Positions 43,491 to 53,639 of a stretch of DNA of 64,000 nucleotides are shown one piece after another. Source of the DNA: Knufia peltigerae (lineage: Eukaryota; Ascomycota; Eurotiomycetes; Chaetothyriales; Trichomeriaceae); contig JAPDRN010000110.1 of the NCBI GenBank assembly GCA_030247855.1, positions 51,751 through 115,750 on the forward strand, in the 5' to 3' direction. Within the stretch, counting starts at the first letter, position 1, and each line of letters opens with the position of its first letter. The notes beneath the pieces were generated by a model, which saw only the letters and a list, made by a program, of their open reading frames with translations, had not been told where the DNA came from and did not search any database. The position numbers were made by a program, and so were the translations under genes.

Positions 43491-43980
43491 GTTGTGTAAC
43501 CGGACTGACTAACGCTACGGACTTTCTCGAGACAACCCCCAACCGACCAACCCAGCACACACCTCGTATTCAACGGAAATCAATGACGCCTCGACTTTTC
43601 TTTTGGTGGACTATCTTTGCTACAAGGGTCATGGAAAGATGATACATCACATTGTTTTTTGTTGGGCTGGCTGGCCGGCTGGCCTCGACTCGCCCATCAC
43701 TTCGCCCATCACTTTTTCCCCTCCTTCTTTCCCCTCTTCCTACGGAGTTATCAATCCAATCAAAGCTTGTTCATTCCTTGTCATGTCATGTCATTTTGTC
43801 ATTCTACCTGGATATCCCTTGGACGGCTATGAGTCACTACGTACTTGGTATTGTTATCTCTCTCAGTACCCTCGTACATGAGGCGTTACATCGTGGTATG
43901 CATTGCAGCATTGCATTCTCTCCCCACCCACCCAACATCCCAGATACGAGGGCGTGTGGTGGTGGTGGTTGTGATGGCCA
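43491..43980. other. Intergenic stretch
   Basis: It contains a diverged duplicate of the TAACCGGACT...CTACGGAC block (near 43437 and 43498) and a TTCCCCTC-rich tract. No gene is supported. Confidence 0.3.
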
Positions 43981-44382
43981 TCACAAAGGGTGGTGGTCGT
44001 CCTCCTCGTCGGCAAATTTTGGCGCGACGAACCCGTGCAGTGCTGGTCGATCGGTGATGATGTAGGTCGTGGTGGTGACGGTGGTGACGGTGGCCGTGTC
44101 CGTGACGGTGGTGACGGTGGTGGTGATGGTGATGGTGGTTCTCGTTGACCGGTTTGGTGCTGCCTCGTCGTCCGGGCAAAAAATCTGGATCAACTCGTCT
44201 GCGATCTGGGCTTGTCTCTCGTACACGAGCGCGTCCTCGGCCTCGGCCTCGCACTCGCAACCTTCCCACTCGCTCTCCCACTGGGTCGACCACTCGGTCT
44301 GGCTCCGCCTTTCCCCTCTGCTCCCCCTCTTCGGCTTCTTGGAGCGTCTCTTTTTCTCTCGCTTGTTTGGTGTTACTCCCAT
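43981..44382 (-). CDS. Hypothetical low-complexity protein (133 residues)
   Basis: The frame starts MGVTPNKREKKRRSKKPKRG, a strongly basic segment that looks like a nuclear localisation signal. It continues with the acidic DALVYERQAQIADELIQIFC and then a Thr/Val-rich stretch encoded by a GGTGGTGACGGT microsatellite, and ends RPALHGFVAPKFADEEDDHH. An overlapping minus-strand frame is longer (191 residues) but is made of His, Gln, Ser and Asp runs and looks like a shadow. No domain is recognised and no splice sites support it. Confidence 0.3.
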   Translation of the reverse strand: MGVTPNKREKKRRSKKPKRGSRGERRSQTEWSTQWESEWEGCECEAEAEDALVYERQAQIADELIQIFCPDDEAAPNRSTRTTITITTTVTTVTDTATVTTVTTTTYIITDRPALHGFVAPKFADEEDDHHPL

Positions 44383-44689
44383 GCTGTTGCTGTTGCCGGT
44401 TGCTGCTGCTGCTGCTGTTGTTGTTGTCGTCGTCGTCGCTGTTGAGCGTTGTCGTTGCCAAGTTGGCTTCAGGTTCTTTGGAAAGACAAGGTTGTCTGCG
44501 ATTCTGGAACGACTGTATGGGACTACGGGAAAGACTCTTTGAGAGGGGGACTTTCCTTAGATATCTGCATCTCGACTCGACCCTTCATGACTATCTGCAA
44601 CTTTGTACTCGTCGCGGACGAGGCGTTGATGCATCAAAATTGAGACCTGCATCGCGACTCGACCATTTTACTCGTTGCGGGCGTCGATG

Positions 44690-45060
44690 CGCCCAAAAGT
44701 GAGGCACAAAAACGTGGCCCAATGATACCAAAGCGAATGCCTATCCCTGCCCTCAGAGAGGGCCAACAATTCCTCAAGTGTGGCCTAGGCCCTGGTCAAA
44801 GCGATGCTTATCTTTGCCCGGAGCTAGGCCCTAGTCTTCCAATTAGAATGCCCGAAGCGTCACCCAATAATTCCTCAGGTGTCGCCTAGACACTGGTCAA
44901 AGCGAGTGCCTATACCTGCCCGGAGCGTGGCCCAATGATTTCTCAAGTGTGGCCTAGGCCCTGGTTAAAGCGAGTGTGTACCATTGCCCAGAGCGAGACC
45001 CAATGATATACCAAAGTGTGGCTGATCTCTGCCCCGAGACAGAGTCGATGATTCTTTCGG
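44690..45060 (+). repeat. Degenerate array, GCCCGGAGCG...CCAATGAT type
   Basis: Units of about 60-70 bases share GTGTGGCCTAGGCCCTGGTCA, AAAGCGAGTGCCTAT and GCCCAGAGCGTGGCCCAATG, about five copies. It is related to the other GCCC-type arrays and directly precedes the B-box repeat units. Confidence 0.7.
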
Positions 45061-45089
45061 AGCGAACACCCGAAGCGAAAGGCCTTAAC

Positions 45090-45510
45090 CTCTACTGTAT
45101 GGTCCCGTCTACTTGCGCTTCGCCACGGAGTTGTGTGGGTTTTGGCAAAACGTCTCGAACACCACTTGACCCTGCTCTGGATGTCAGTGTACGGACGGAC
45201 TAGGTGGTTGACTCCTTGATTCTGACATCCACCACAATCCACCCCGTCCGGGGTGTTCAAGACCTTTTGCCAAAACCCACAGACCTCTGGGGCGCGAGGC
45301 GAAACGGACAGGATACCAGCGGGACACCAGCTGGGCGCCAAAACGGCAGTGCCGCACACGTCATAACCAGTCAAAGACGTCCGTAAGCCAACCTCGTCTG
45401 GGGTGTTCGAGACCTGCCGCAAAACCCACACACAACTCCGCAGCGAAGCGAAGTGGACAGGACACCAGCTGGACGCCAAACGGCAGTTCCCATCACACCA
45501 GATCAACATA
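45090..45510 (-). repeat. Dispersed B-box-like repeat, inverted units
   Basis: Read on the minus strand, two to three units show TTGATCTGGTGTGATGGGAA, GGCGTCCAGCTGGTGTCCTG, TTCGCTTCGCTGCGGAG, GGGTTTTGCGGCAGGTCTCG and AACACCCCAGACGAGGTTGG. These match the plus-strand units at 42595-43250. An isolated core (GGTTTCGAACCCCGGACGGG) also occurs at 45761. Confidence 0.55.
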
Positions 45511-46764
45511 CTCTCGCCAAGGGTCAGCCCATTTTGAAATACGAAATACGACCGACCGACCAATACCTCTCTCCGGAATCATCGTTGGGTGTCAAAAATT
45601 GTCACACCGGTCACACTGTGTCACACACCCCTCTCAGCCTATCGCTTTCTCTCTCTCTTGTCTCTTCTTTTTTCTCCTCCTCATGTTGCATACTGCTCGG
45701 CCGTGCATGGGGACTAAATAACTAGTCCAGAGTTTTCTCGCTTTGCCATGGAGCAAGTGGTTTCGAACCCCGGACGGGTTGAGCTTACACTTTGACCAAG
45801 TATGGACCCGACATCCCCACAACACACATCTACTCCTGAAGCTGGTGAGGCTGAAAGAAGCGCTAAGCAAGGACTCGACTCCTGTCCATCGGCGTGTGGA
45901 AGGCCATTTGCCTGTTAGGATACGAAGTACTCCGTACGGATTCTCTGACATTGACACTGCCTCCACTCCGTAGACTTGTCCCTTTCCTCCGTACAGCACG
46001 GAAATAGTTTTGCCTGCATTTCCGGAATTCCTTTTTGTGTGACCCTCGCGAGTAACATTGGTTGTCAGTCCCATGTCGGAGAGTTGGAGCTGAACTTGGG
46101 TAATCAAATCAATCATGCATGCAGTAAGGAGGAGTAACCGAGTGAAAGAAGGACTCGTATTGTATCGAGTGGTCGACTCAAAAGACGAGGATGCCGACGG
46201 TAGAGACTGACAAAGTGTCTTGTCATTACAATCCCCAACCACCAAAATATCAGCAGCCATGGAATGAAATGACAGACAATTACGGCAAGCCACACTTGTA
46301 AATGAAAGCCACAGCGATTGAATGAGGGAGATTAACAACAGTACCAGCTACTCCGTACATGATAACTCTACCGATAGTAACTGTAGCGATGAGCAACTCC
46401 TGTTGCTACTGCGTACTCCGTTCCCTAGTAAAAAGGTCAAGTTACTGCCGACCACCAGAACAAATGGTTCAATGCAAGCCACAATCCAATATCACAATGT
46501 GACAATGTTATGATCCACAAACAACCAACAATATCATCTTGGTCTTCCAATCAAATCTTCTACCATTCGATTCCAGCACTGCCCCCTTTTTGACGCCTTG
46601 CCTTCTCCGGTACGAGTAAGTCCACTTCAATCTCAACAACAAAAACTTCGGATCAAACGCCACCTTCATCCGGAGATCGATAGCGTCAAAAAGATTGCCG
46701 GGGGGTTGAGATCAGATCCTAGCGACACGTTGGCTTCCCTTCAACGTCACTCCCTAACCTCCAG
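45511..46764. other. Intergenic stretch without a supported gene
   Basis: A 234-codon minus-strand frame covers 45634-46338 but has uneven composition and no recognised domain. TACTCCGTAC motifs occur at about 45930, 46352 and 46410. The right end is the upstream region of the acidic five-exon gene. Confidence 0.35.
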
Positions 46765-46896
46765 GGTATAAGAACTCGAGACTTTCCCCTTCGATCCGCA
46801 ATCTAAACTTCTGTCCTTCACAACTCAAAATCAACACAATCCACTGAGCTACTCAGAAGACGCTACCCAGGCAAGTACCCATACTCTTTTCAAACC
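46765..46896 (+). promoter_or_regulatory. TATA-like box and leader of the five-exon acidic gene
   Basis: A GGTATAAGAA element at 46765-46774 is followed by a C-rich, G-poor leader and a clean ATG at 46897 (CAAACCATGGCATCC). This fits transcription start about 30-60 bases downstream of the TATA box. Confidence 0.5.
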
Positions 46897-46941
46897 ATGG
46901 CATCCAGTTCGCCCACTCCTCAAAGGCCACAAGAACCTCTG

Positions 46942-47085
46942 AGCACGTGACTTGCATCACATGTTTCCATTCCTCTCAACACATGAGGGTTTCATCACAT
47001 GTTACCCAGTACCCTTCTCAACACATGAGACTTTCATCACATGTACCATTCCTCCAGAAACACATGACTCTCATCACATGCGCTT
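46942..47085 (+). repeat. Tandem CACATG repeat, unit about 44 bp
   Basis: TTCATCACATGT, CCATTCCTCTCAACACATGA and similar alternate three to four times, placing eight CACATG/ACATGA motifs in 140 bases. It lies between a possible first exon (46897-46946) and the main body of the acidic gene, so it is either in its first intron or in its leader. Confidence 0.75.
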
Positions 47086-47217
47086 TTACCATTCTCCCTC
47101 CCCAACCCGCTCCTTTGCCGTCAACGTCGAATGCAAACAAAGTCCGTGGCTGACCAGACTTGAATGCCCTGCAGTTCTTTCAATCAACCACATGCAACAC
47201 CTCACAGGCAACCCATC

Positions 47218-48571
47218 ATGGACAATCAACAACGTTCAGGCCTCGCTCCGGAATCCGAGGACCCTCTCTGTGACGGAACCACCACCTCCACCTTGGCCTC
47301 CTCCGTGTCCCAACCTCCATCTACTGAAAAACCTTCCGGCGATGACAGTGACAATCGGGCATCCGCAGAATTGACCTCTTCCACAACCTCCGACCATGAC
47401 AAGCGGACCTCCGCTGAAATAACCTCTACCACAACCTCTGTCCAGGACAATCGGACCTCCTCCACCCCGGGGGAAAATGGTCAGTACCAGACATATACCC
47501 TTTTCACAAAAACCAAAGATCCATCCAAATCCCAACCAAATCCCAGCTCGATGTCTATATATATCGGGTCATCTCCCATCCCAATTCCCAACCGTCCATC
47601 ATCTTCACACACACCTCCATCTTCTTGTTACTGATGTCTTCCAAAACAGTCATGGCCATCTCCAATCTGGTCACCGACAATGAGACCAACGTGGAGCCAG
47701 GTAAGTTTGACCCAAAACCAAAACACCATGACAAGTTTGCTGATGCCGAGATAGAATCCCCCCGAGATTCTGCTGTCGCCATCGAGACTCCTCAAGAGTC
47801 TGATGCCGACGCGGGTGATGAGCCTGATGATGATTCACCCGCGTCTGCATCAGACTCTGATGATAATGAAGATGAATCTGACACCGGCTCAGGTCAGTAT
47901 CCCAACCCCCAAAAACATACAAACCTCCAGACACCAACTGACATGGACTGACAGATTCTGATGATGGCTCGGACGCCGAGGGGGGCGTCGCCACCAACGT
48001 GGACCAAGATCCCGTTGGTGTATCAGAAGCAGAGACCGAGGTCGGTCCAGGTTAGTCTCAAGCCCCCCCCACCACCATGACTTCTGAGGTTGATGACTGA
48101 CCGCGTGACACAGATGTTGATGTCGAACCAGAGTCGCTAAACGACCTGGTTTCAACGCGGCCGGCCGGTGTCAACGTTGACACTCTCCCTGAGCAGGAGA
48201 GTGTACCACCAGCGTTCTGGGGGATGCCCCGACGATGGGGACCAGGGCGACCGGGGTGGCCCCCTATGCCCCAGGCCCCAAGCTGTGCCCTCGAAGCGTC
48301 TCTCCCGGTCGAAGGACCCACGATCGAGGTTGCTCAAGCAGCCGGGTCCAAAGCGGCGAAAAGGTCCAGGCCCCCGAACTGGCCTGAGCCCACCGCAAGG
48401 CCTGCGCCGGCGAGAAGGACTGCGCCCTCGTGGACCCTAGGCGGTGATGACGAGGACGAGCATGATGAGACGTTACCTTCGCCTCCATGTTCGACTTCGT
48501 CGTCATCTCCTTCGTCGTCACTCCCTTCGGTGTCACCTCCCCCGTCACCTCCGACGACAGGGACACCGTGA
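47218..48571 (+). CDS. Five-exon gene for an acidic, low-complexity protein
   Basis: Exons 47218-47479, 47650-47700, 47755-47892, 47955-48050 and 48114-48571 join into one frame of 334 residues. All four introns are GT-AG (170, 54, 62 and 63 bases) with CTGAT or CTGAC branch points, and all are phase 1, each splitting a Gly, Glu, Asp or Val codon after its first base. The protein is rich in Ser/Thr and then Asp/Glu (DAGDEPDDDSPASASDSDD) up to residue 200. It then becomes Pro-rich (FWGMPRRWGPGRPGWPPMPQ) with a Ser/Pro tail. The 54-base second intron has no stop and keeps the frame, so retention would add 18 residues. An upstream start at 46897 (MASSSPTPQRPQEPLS) joined by a GTGACT...CTCACAG intron would give 354 residues. 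No domain is recognised. Confidence 0.6.
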
Positions 48572-48823
48572 AAGGGTCGACGAGCGGAGGATCTACCGAG
48601 AGGGACCGCGCGCAAGTTCGGGAATCCTCACCGTCCGGTGGGGTGTGCTGGCGCGGGTTGGGATCATGACCAACCACTCCGGTCCCCAGATGTCACAAGA
48701 GATACCTTGTGACGCAACATACCCGTCGTGCCTTGGGTATAGGCACGGTAACGCATACTCTGTGCGTGCCCGTGGCCGTGGTGCCCGAGGAAGAGACCTC
48801 GTGTGCGAAACCGGGTCATTCAA

Positions 48824-49243
48824 ATGTCTCGCCCGCAGAGTGAGATAGGAGACACAATCGAGGTGACCCGGTATCCTTCCAAGCCCACGTCTGCACCTCG
48901 CTTGGCCAATGGGATCGGCCCAAAGCCACCCATTCCTGCGCGACGGCAAGGCTTATCGTCACCGCCATCCTCGCCGTCACCAAACCCCAATTCTACGCAC
49001 CCGGCACCCCAGGGCCAGTCATCATCACTGGAATCAATCACCCCGGACGACCCGCCACCGTCGTCTCTTCCCCCGACAGCAGCTCTATTCTACATCATCA
49101 CCAGCGCAACCCATGATTGGGGCCTGGTGGGCGACACCTTACGATCGACGGACCTACGCGATGGTCCATATCTACCGCCTGCTCTTCACAGAATATTCGA
49201 CCCTGTGAAGGAACAGGAATATATTTATATATGTATATTTTAA
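48824..49243 (+). CDS. Hypothetical Pro/Ser-rich protein (139 residues)
   Basis: The frame starts MSRPQSEIGDTIEVTRYPSK, passes through a Pro/Ser-rich segment and ends with an ordered-looking ALFYIITSATHDWGLVGDTL and FDPVKEQEYIYICIF. An in-frame ATG lies 7 codons earlier. It lies 250 bases downstream of the acidic gene in the same direction and shares its compositional style, so it may be a further exon group of that gene. No domain is recognised. Confidence 0.35.
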   Translation: MSRPQSEIGDTIEVTRYPSKPTSAPRLANGIGPKPPIPARRQGLSSPPSSPSPNPNSTHPAPQGQSSSLESITPDDPPPSSLPPTAALFYIITSATHDWGLVGDTLRSTDLRDGPYLPPALHRIFDPVKEQEYIYICIF

Positions 49244-49411
49244 AGGACCAAGGGTTTCCGGTGGATGAAATCCTGGGTCCAGAATGGCCGGGTGGAAAAG
49301 AAAAAAACAGGAAAAAAAAAGAGGAAAACAAAAAAAGAAAGAAAAAAATAAGAAAACCAACCGATTCGATGCCAACCTCGTTTTGTTCCTCTTTCCAGTT
49401 TTACTTTATGG

Positions 49412-49890
49412 TGATTTCATCTTGGTCTTCGTCTTGGTCTTGGTCTTGGTCTTCGTAGAGTAGAGTAGAGTTGAGTAGAGTAGAGTACACACATATAGAT
49501 AGGCCGAGGTTACTCCGTAGTTTCCCCGAACTAGCACCAGTTTCGTTCACATGATCAGAATCCTGTAAATACTTTTGGGCAATGAATACGGAGTAATAAT
49601 AATAATAATAATAATAATAATTTGGGGTTGATTGCGCAGTTTACAGTTGTAGCAGTTTATCTAACACCCTCAGCCATTCCCAAGTCTACATACTCCGTAC
49701 CTCTGGCAAACATCTGGCCATCCGAATCACCCTTCTACGCAATTCCCTAGTAGACTGTCACGCGATAATGATTACGAGTCCTAATCATCTTGAGTGTTGT
49801 GATTGTAACTCTTGATTGCCAGATTCCATCATTTCAAAACGCATAGTCGTGACACACACGGTATGTCAATCTCTCTCTCTCTCTCTCTCT
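49412..49890 (+). repeat. Cluster of microsatellites
   Basis: Four simple repeats lie close together: TCTTGG units at about 49420-49457, TAGAG units at 49456-49487, (TAA)9 at 49594-49620 and (CT)10 at 49871-49890. Between them sit TACTCCGTAG motifs and, at 49837-49854, a right-hand terminus of the TIR element (AAAACGCATAGTCGTGACA). Confidence 0.8.
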
Positions 49891-49974
49891 CAGAGGCGTA
49901 CCACCCAGCACACACACTACTGCACGAACTGCACTTGCACAACACACAACATACAGTGAAGGTTAACACCACTT

Positions 49975-51200
49975 TCCTTCTAGGCGAGTTTTGCCTCGCT
50001 ATCTCTGCGTTGACAGTTTCGATGCCCAAACCAGAAAAGAAAAGTGAGATGGTAGGCCTTGTTGCTTGCTTACTTGCTTACTTGCTGCCCACTTCTCGGT
50101 GGGTGGTGCCCTATTGGAGAAGGCCCATTAGGCTTGAGCCACCTGCTTCTAGGCGACCTTTTCCCTGCTTGGTACGTTTGAATGACCTTTGGCGAAGCGA
50201 GATGCCTATTACTGCCCGACATGCAGACTTCTCGATGTTTTACTGGAGGAGACTATCAGGCTAAAATCTTGGTCGGTTGCCTCGTTTGCCTTGGGCGTTA
50301 CCAGCCTGGTGAGACGCCTATTACCACCCGAAGCGAGATGCTAATTGCTGCCCAACATGTGATTCTCTCGGCACCCTTCGGGCAAACTGTTAGGCTTACA
50401 CCTACTGACTGACTTCTGTGTCTACGGCGTTAATGCCCCAGAGACAGCCTACAGTATTCCTATCTACTCAAGATGAGGTTTCTACTGGATGGATATTAGG
50501 CTACACACACTTGGTAGGTTGCCTACGTTACTGCCCTGTTGAGGCGCCCATCACCCCTCGAAGCGAGGCGCCTATTGCTGCCCAATATGTGATTCTCTCG
50601 GCACTCTTCGGGGCAGACTACTAGGCTGCACCTGGTCATCTGTTCAATGTTTTTTGCTACGTTATTTGCTGCTCGAAGCGAAAGTGCCTATTTGCCTGTA
50701 CGAGTTCAAAGTGAGGCGACTATGTATTACTTGTGGCTTCAACTTGCACCGTCTCTCGGTGTTGTTCGTCAGCAGGTTTTGTCATTCCTCATTGTACTAC
50801 AGGCGTATCAAGGCTACTACATCTGCCAATCGTGAGCATGTTCACTTTGGTGTGTTGATGCCCAAAGTGTGGTGGCCTATTGCTACCGGGTACAGGGGTC
50901 TACCGGTGAGTCTCCGGGGAGAGTGCTGCGCTACCTACGCCTGGTCAGCTGCCAATGCCCCGAGGTTTTTGCTCCGTTGGTGCCCAAACGGAGTTTCTCT
51001 CGGTGGTTCTTTGGGGGGGAAAGAGTGTTTAGCTGCCGAGCGACACCCATGTCTGCTGCATCTGATCCCTAAACCCCCCAGAAGTGAGGCGCCCAATCCT
51101 ACCTGAAACCGAGCTAATCTATCGCTACCTACCAAAAAGCGAGGGCTCTCTCTCTCTTCCTGGTCAAACTAACCCAATGATTTCTGCCAACTTTGACGCC
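49975..51200 (+). repeat. Degenerate array, CCCGAAGCGAGATGCC type
   Basis: Units of about 100-240 bases carry CGAAGCGAGGCGCCTATTGC, TGCCCAACATGTGATTCTCTC, GGCACCCTTCGGGCA and TAGGCTACACACT. The best pair (50330-50410 and 50550-50630) is about 220 bases apart. Frames through it are short and shift between copies. Confidence 0.75.
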
Positions 51201-51359
51201 CCAAAAAAGCGAAGCGATCTCAACAGGCGCCCAGCCATGGCAGCACACCGGCACAGACTCTCTCTCTCACCGACTCTCTCTCACTCTATCTACATTCTAC
51301 TTCGCCCCATGGTTCTTTGCATTGTTACCCAAGGCGAGGCCAAACAGACTACCGACTTG

Positions 51360-53580
51360 CCATTGCATCTTCAGTCCTTTGTTCCCTCCTATCATAGAGT
51401 GCACTACTACATCGGATGCCGCCCAAAGTGATGCCAACACACTGCACCGCTAAGTTGCCTCTCAGTCCTTTGTTCCTCCTACCACAGACTGCGTTTCAAT
51501 ATTGATTGATGCTGCTCAAGATGAGACCAACACACTGCATCGTCACATTGCCTTCCACAAGACTATAGGGCGCAGTCTTCTGTTCCTCCTATCACAAAGT
51601 GCCCTGCTACATCGACGATGCCCAAACTGAGGCCGACAACAAGCTACATGATGCATTGCATTCAGTCCTTTGTTCCTCCTACCACAGACTGCGTTTCGAT
51701 ATTGATGCTGCCCAAGGCGAGACCGACACACTACATCGCTACAATGCATCTTCCTACAGGGCTCAGCCCTTTGTTCCTCCTACCGCAGAGTGCGTTTCGA
51801 TATCCATCCCGCTCAAAGTGATGCCAACACACTACATCGCTACAATGCACCTTCTTACACGGCTGAGTCCTTTGTTCATCCTACCACAGAGTGCCCTGCT
51901 ACATCGAATACTGCCCAAGATGAGGCCAACACACTGCATTATATCGCCTCATTGCATACCTACAGGGCTTACTCCGTTAGGTCCTTTGGTCCTCCTACCA
52001 CGGAGTCAACAAGCTACATGGTGCAGGTGCATTGCATTCGGTCCTTTGGTCATCCCACCACAGACTGCGCTGCTACATCGAATGCTGCCGAAAGAGAGAG
52101 GGCAACAACAGGCTACATGATGCATTGCATTCGGTCCTTTGTTCCTCCTATCACGGAGTGTCTTGGAGTGTTATGCTGCCCGGTGGTGATACCAACACAT
52201 TACATCGCTACGTTGCCTGCCTACAGGGCTTACTACACTTCGGTCCTTTGTTCCTCCTACCGCAGCTCGAATGCTGCCCGAGTTGATGCCAACACACTGC
52301 ATCGCCACATTGCCTGCCTCCAGGGCTCAGCCCTTTCGCTCGCCCTACCACAGTGTCAACATACTACACGATGCATTGCAACCGAATGGGGTTCTTTGTT
52401 CCTACTACAACCAGAAGTGTGTTGCTACATCGAATACTGCCGAAAGAGAGAGGTCAACAATAGACTACATGGTGCATCTCACTCAGTCCTTTGCTCCTCC
52501 TATCACGGAGTGTTTGGCCATGGTGTTGCGGCCCAAGGTGCTGCCAACACACTGCCTTTGCTTCTACATTGCTCTCGCTGCATTGCATACCTACAGGGCT
52601 TACTACACTCGGTCATTTGTTCCTCCCACCACCGGAGCTGCTTGACCGTGTTGATGCCCAAGGCGCGAGGCTCTGAATGCTCCATGTGAGGCCAACAAGC
52701 TACCACCTGCACTGCATGTTCAAGCGTGCTTGGTCAAATACGGGAACATTCAGTCCTTTGCTCCTATCACGGAGTGCGCTGCTATCTCGATGCCGCCCAA
52801 GGCGAGACCAATAGCAAGCTGCAACGTGCATTGCATTCAGTCCTTTGCTCCTCCTATCACGGGGTGCGTTGCTATGCCGACTTCTGCCCAAAGTGAGGCT
52901 CAGTAAGCTGCACCTTGCAATGTTGCAATGTTGCATTCAGTCCGTTGTTCTTCCTATCACGGAGTGCGCTGCTACAGTTGCTGCTGCCCAGTGTGAGGCA
53001 AACAACAAGCCACAGACTGCATTGTATACCTACGAGGGGTACATTCAGCTTCTTTCGTTCCTCCTACCAACCACAGAGCTGCTTGCTATGTCCATGCTCG
53101 AAGCAAGATCAAGGCATACTCAAAGTGAGGCCAGCAAACTACATCCGCAGTTGCATCATTGCCGCACCATCAGTCCTTTGCTTCTCCTATCACAGACTGC
53201 GTTGCTATGTCGAATGCTGCCCAAGGCGAAGCCAACACTGCATTTTGTATCGACGGATCGCATACCTACAAGCCTCACACTCGAGTTCCTTGTTCCTCCT
53301 GACTACAGAGCTGTTCGCTGGCACTCTGTGACTTACCGGAAAATGAAGCGAGACAAAGCTACATGCGCATTTGAACCCCGATCCATTGCTTTCTTACTCG
53401 CCGAGTGGCTCATCCTTTGTTTGCTGTCCAAGGCGAGTTGAGACCAGCAGACCAACGGACTTGCATTGGTGCATGTTGCACGTTGCATTTGCAAACGTCG
53501 AGTCCATACCGGAGAATCGGTCCTTTGCTTCAGGCGAAGGTATTGATGCCTCACAAAGAGAGAGACAGCAAACATGCATC
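51360..53580 (+). repeat. Long degenerate array, unit about 100 bp, about twenty copies
   Basis: TTTGTTCCTCCTACCAC, AGAGTGCGTTGCTACATCGA, GCTGCCCAAAGTGAGGCC, AACACACTGCATCGCTACA and TTGCATACCTACAGGGCT recur in order. TTTGTTCC-type landmarks lie near 51373, 51467, 51577, 51667, 51768, 51870, 52135, 52245, 52490, 52842, 52945, 53175 and 53290, among others. The consensus has few stops, so frames of 170-300 codons run through it (51599-52120, 51790-52689, 52845-53441). They switch register between copies and are not considered genes. Confidence 0.85.
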
Positions 53581-53639
53581 ACGTCGTTCACATTGCAATA
53601 CCTACGAGGCAGATTCAGGGCTTTCTCCATGGCGACTAC

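Noticed and set aside
43886..44461. 191-codon minus-strand frame with Asp, Asn, Gln, Ser and His runs
   Set aside because: It consists of homopolymer runs from GTT, CTG and GGT microsatellites and overlaps a more protein-like frame, so it is probably a shadow.
45634..46338. 234-codon minus-strand frame
   Set aside because: Composition changes along its length, it overlaps a B-box-like repeat core and a CT-rich tract, and no domain or splice signal supports it.
51790..52689. 299-codon open frame in the long array
   Set aside because: The frame runs through degenerate 100-bp units whose register changes, other frames are equally open, and no start context or domain is visible. It is treated as a by-product of the repeat.
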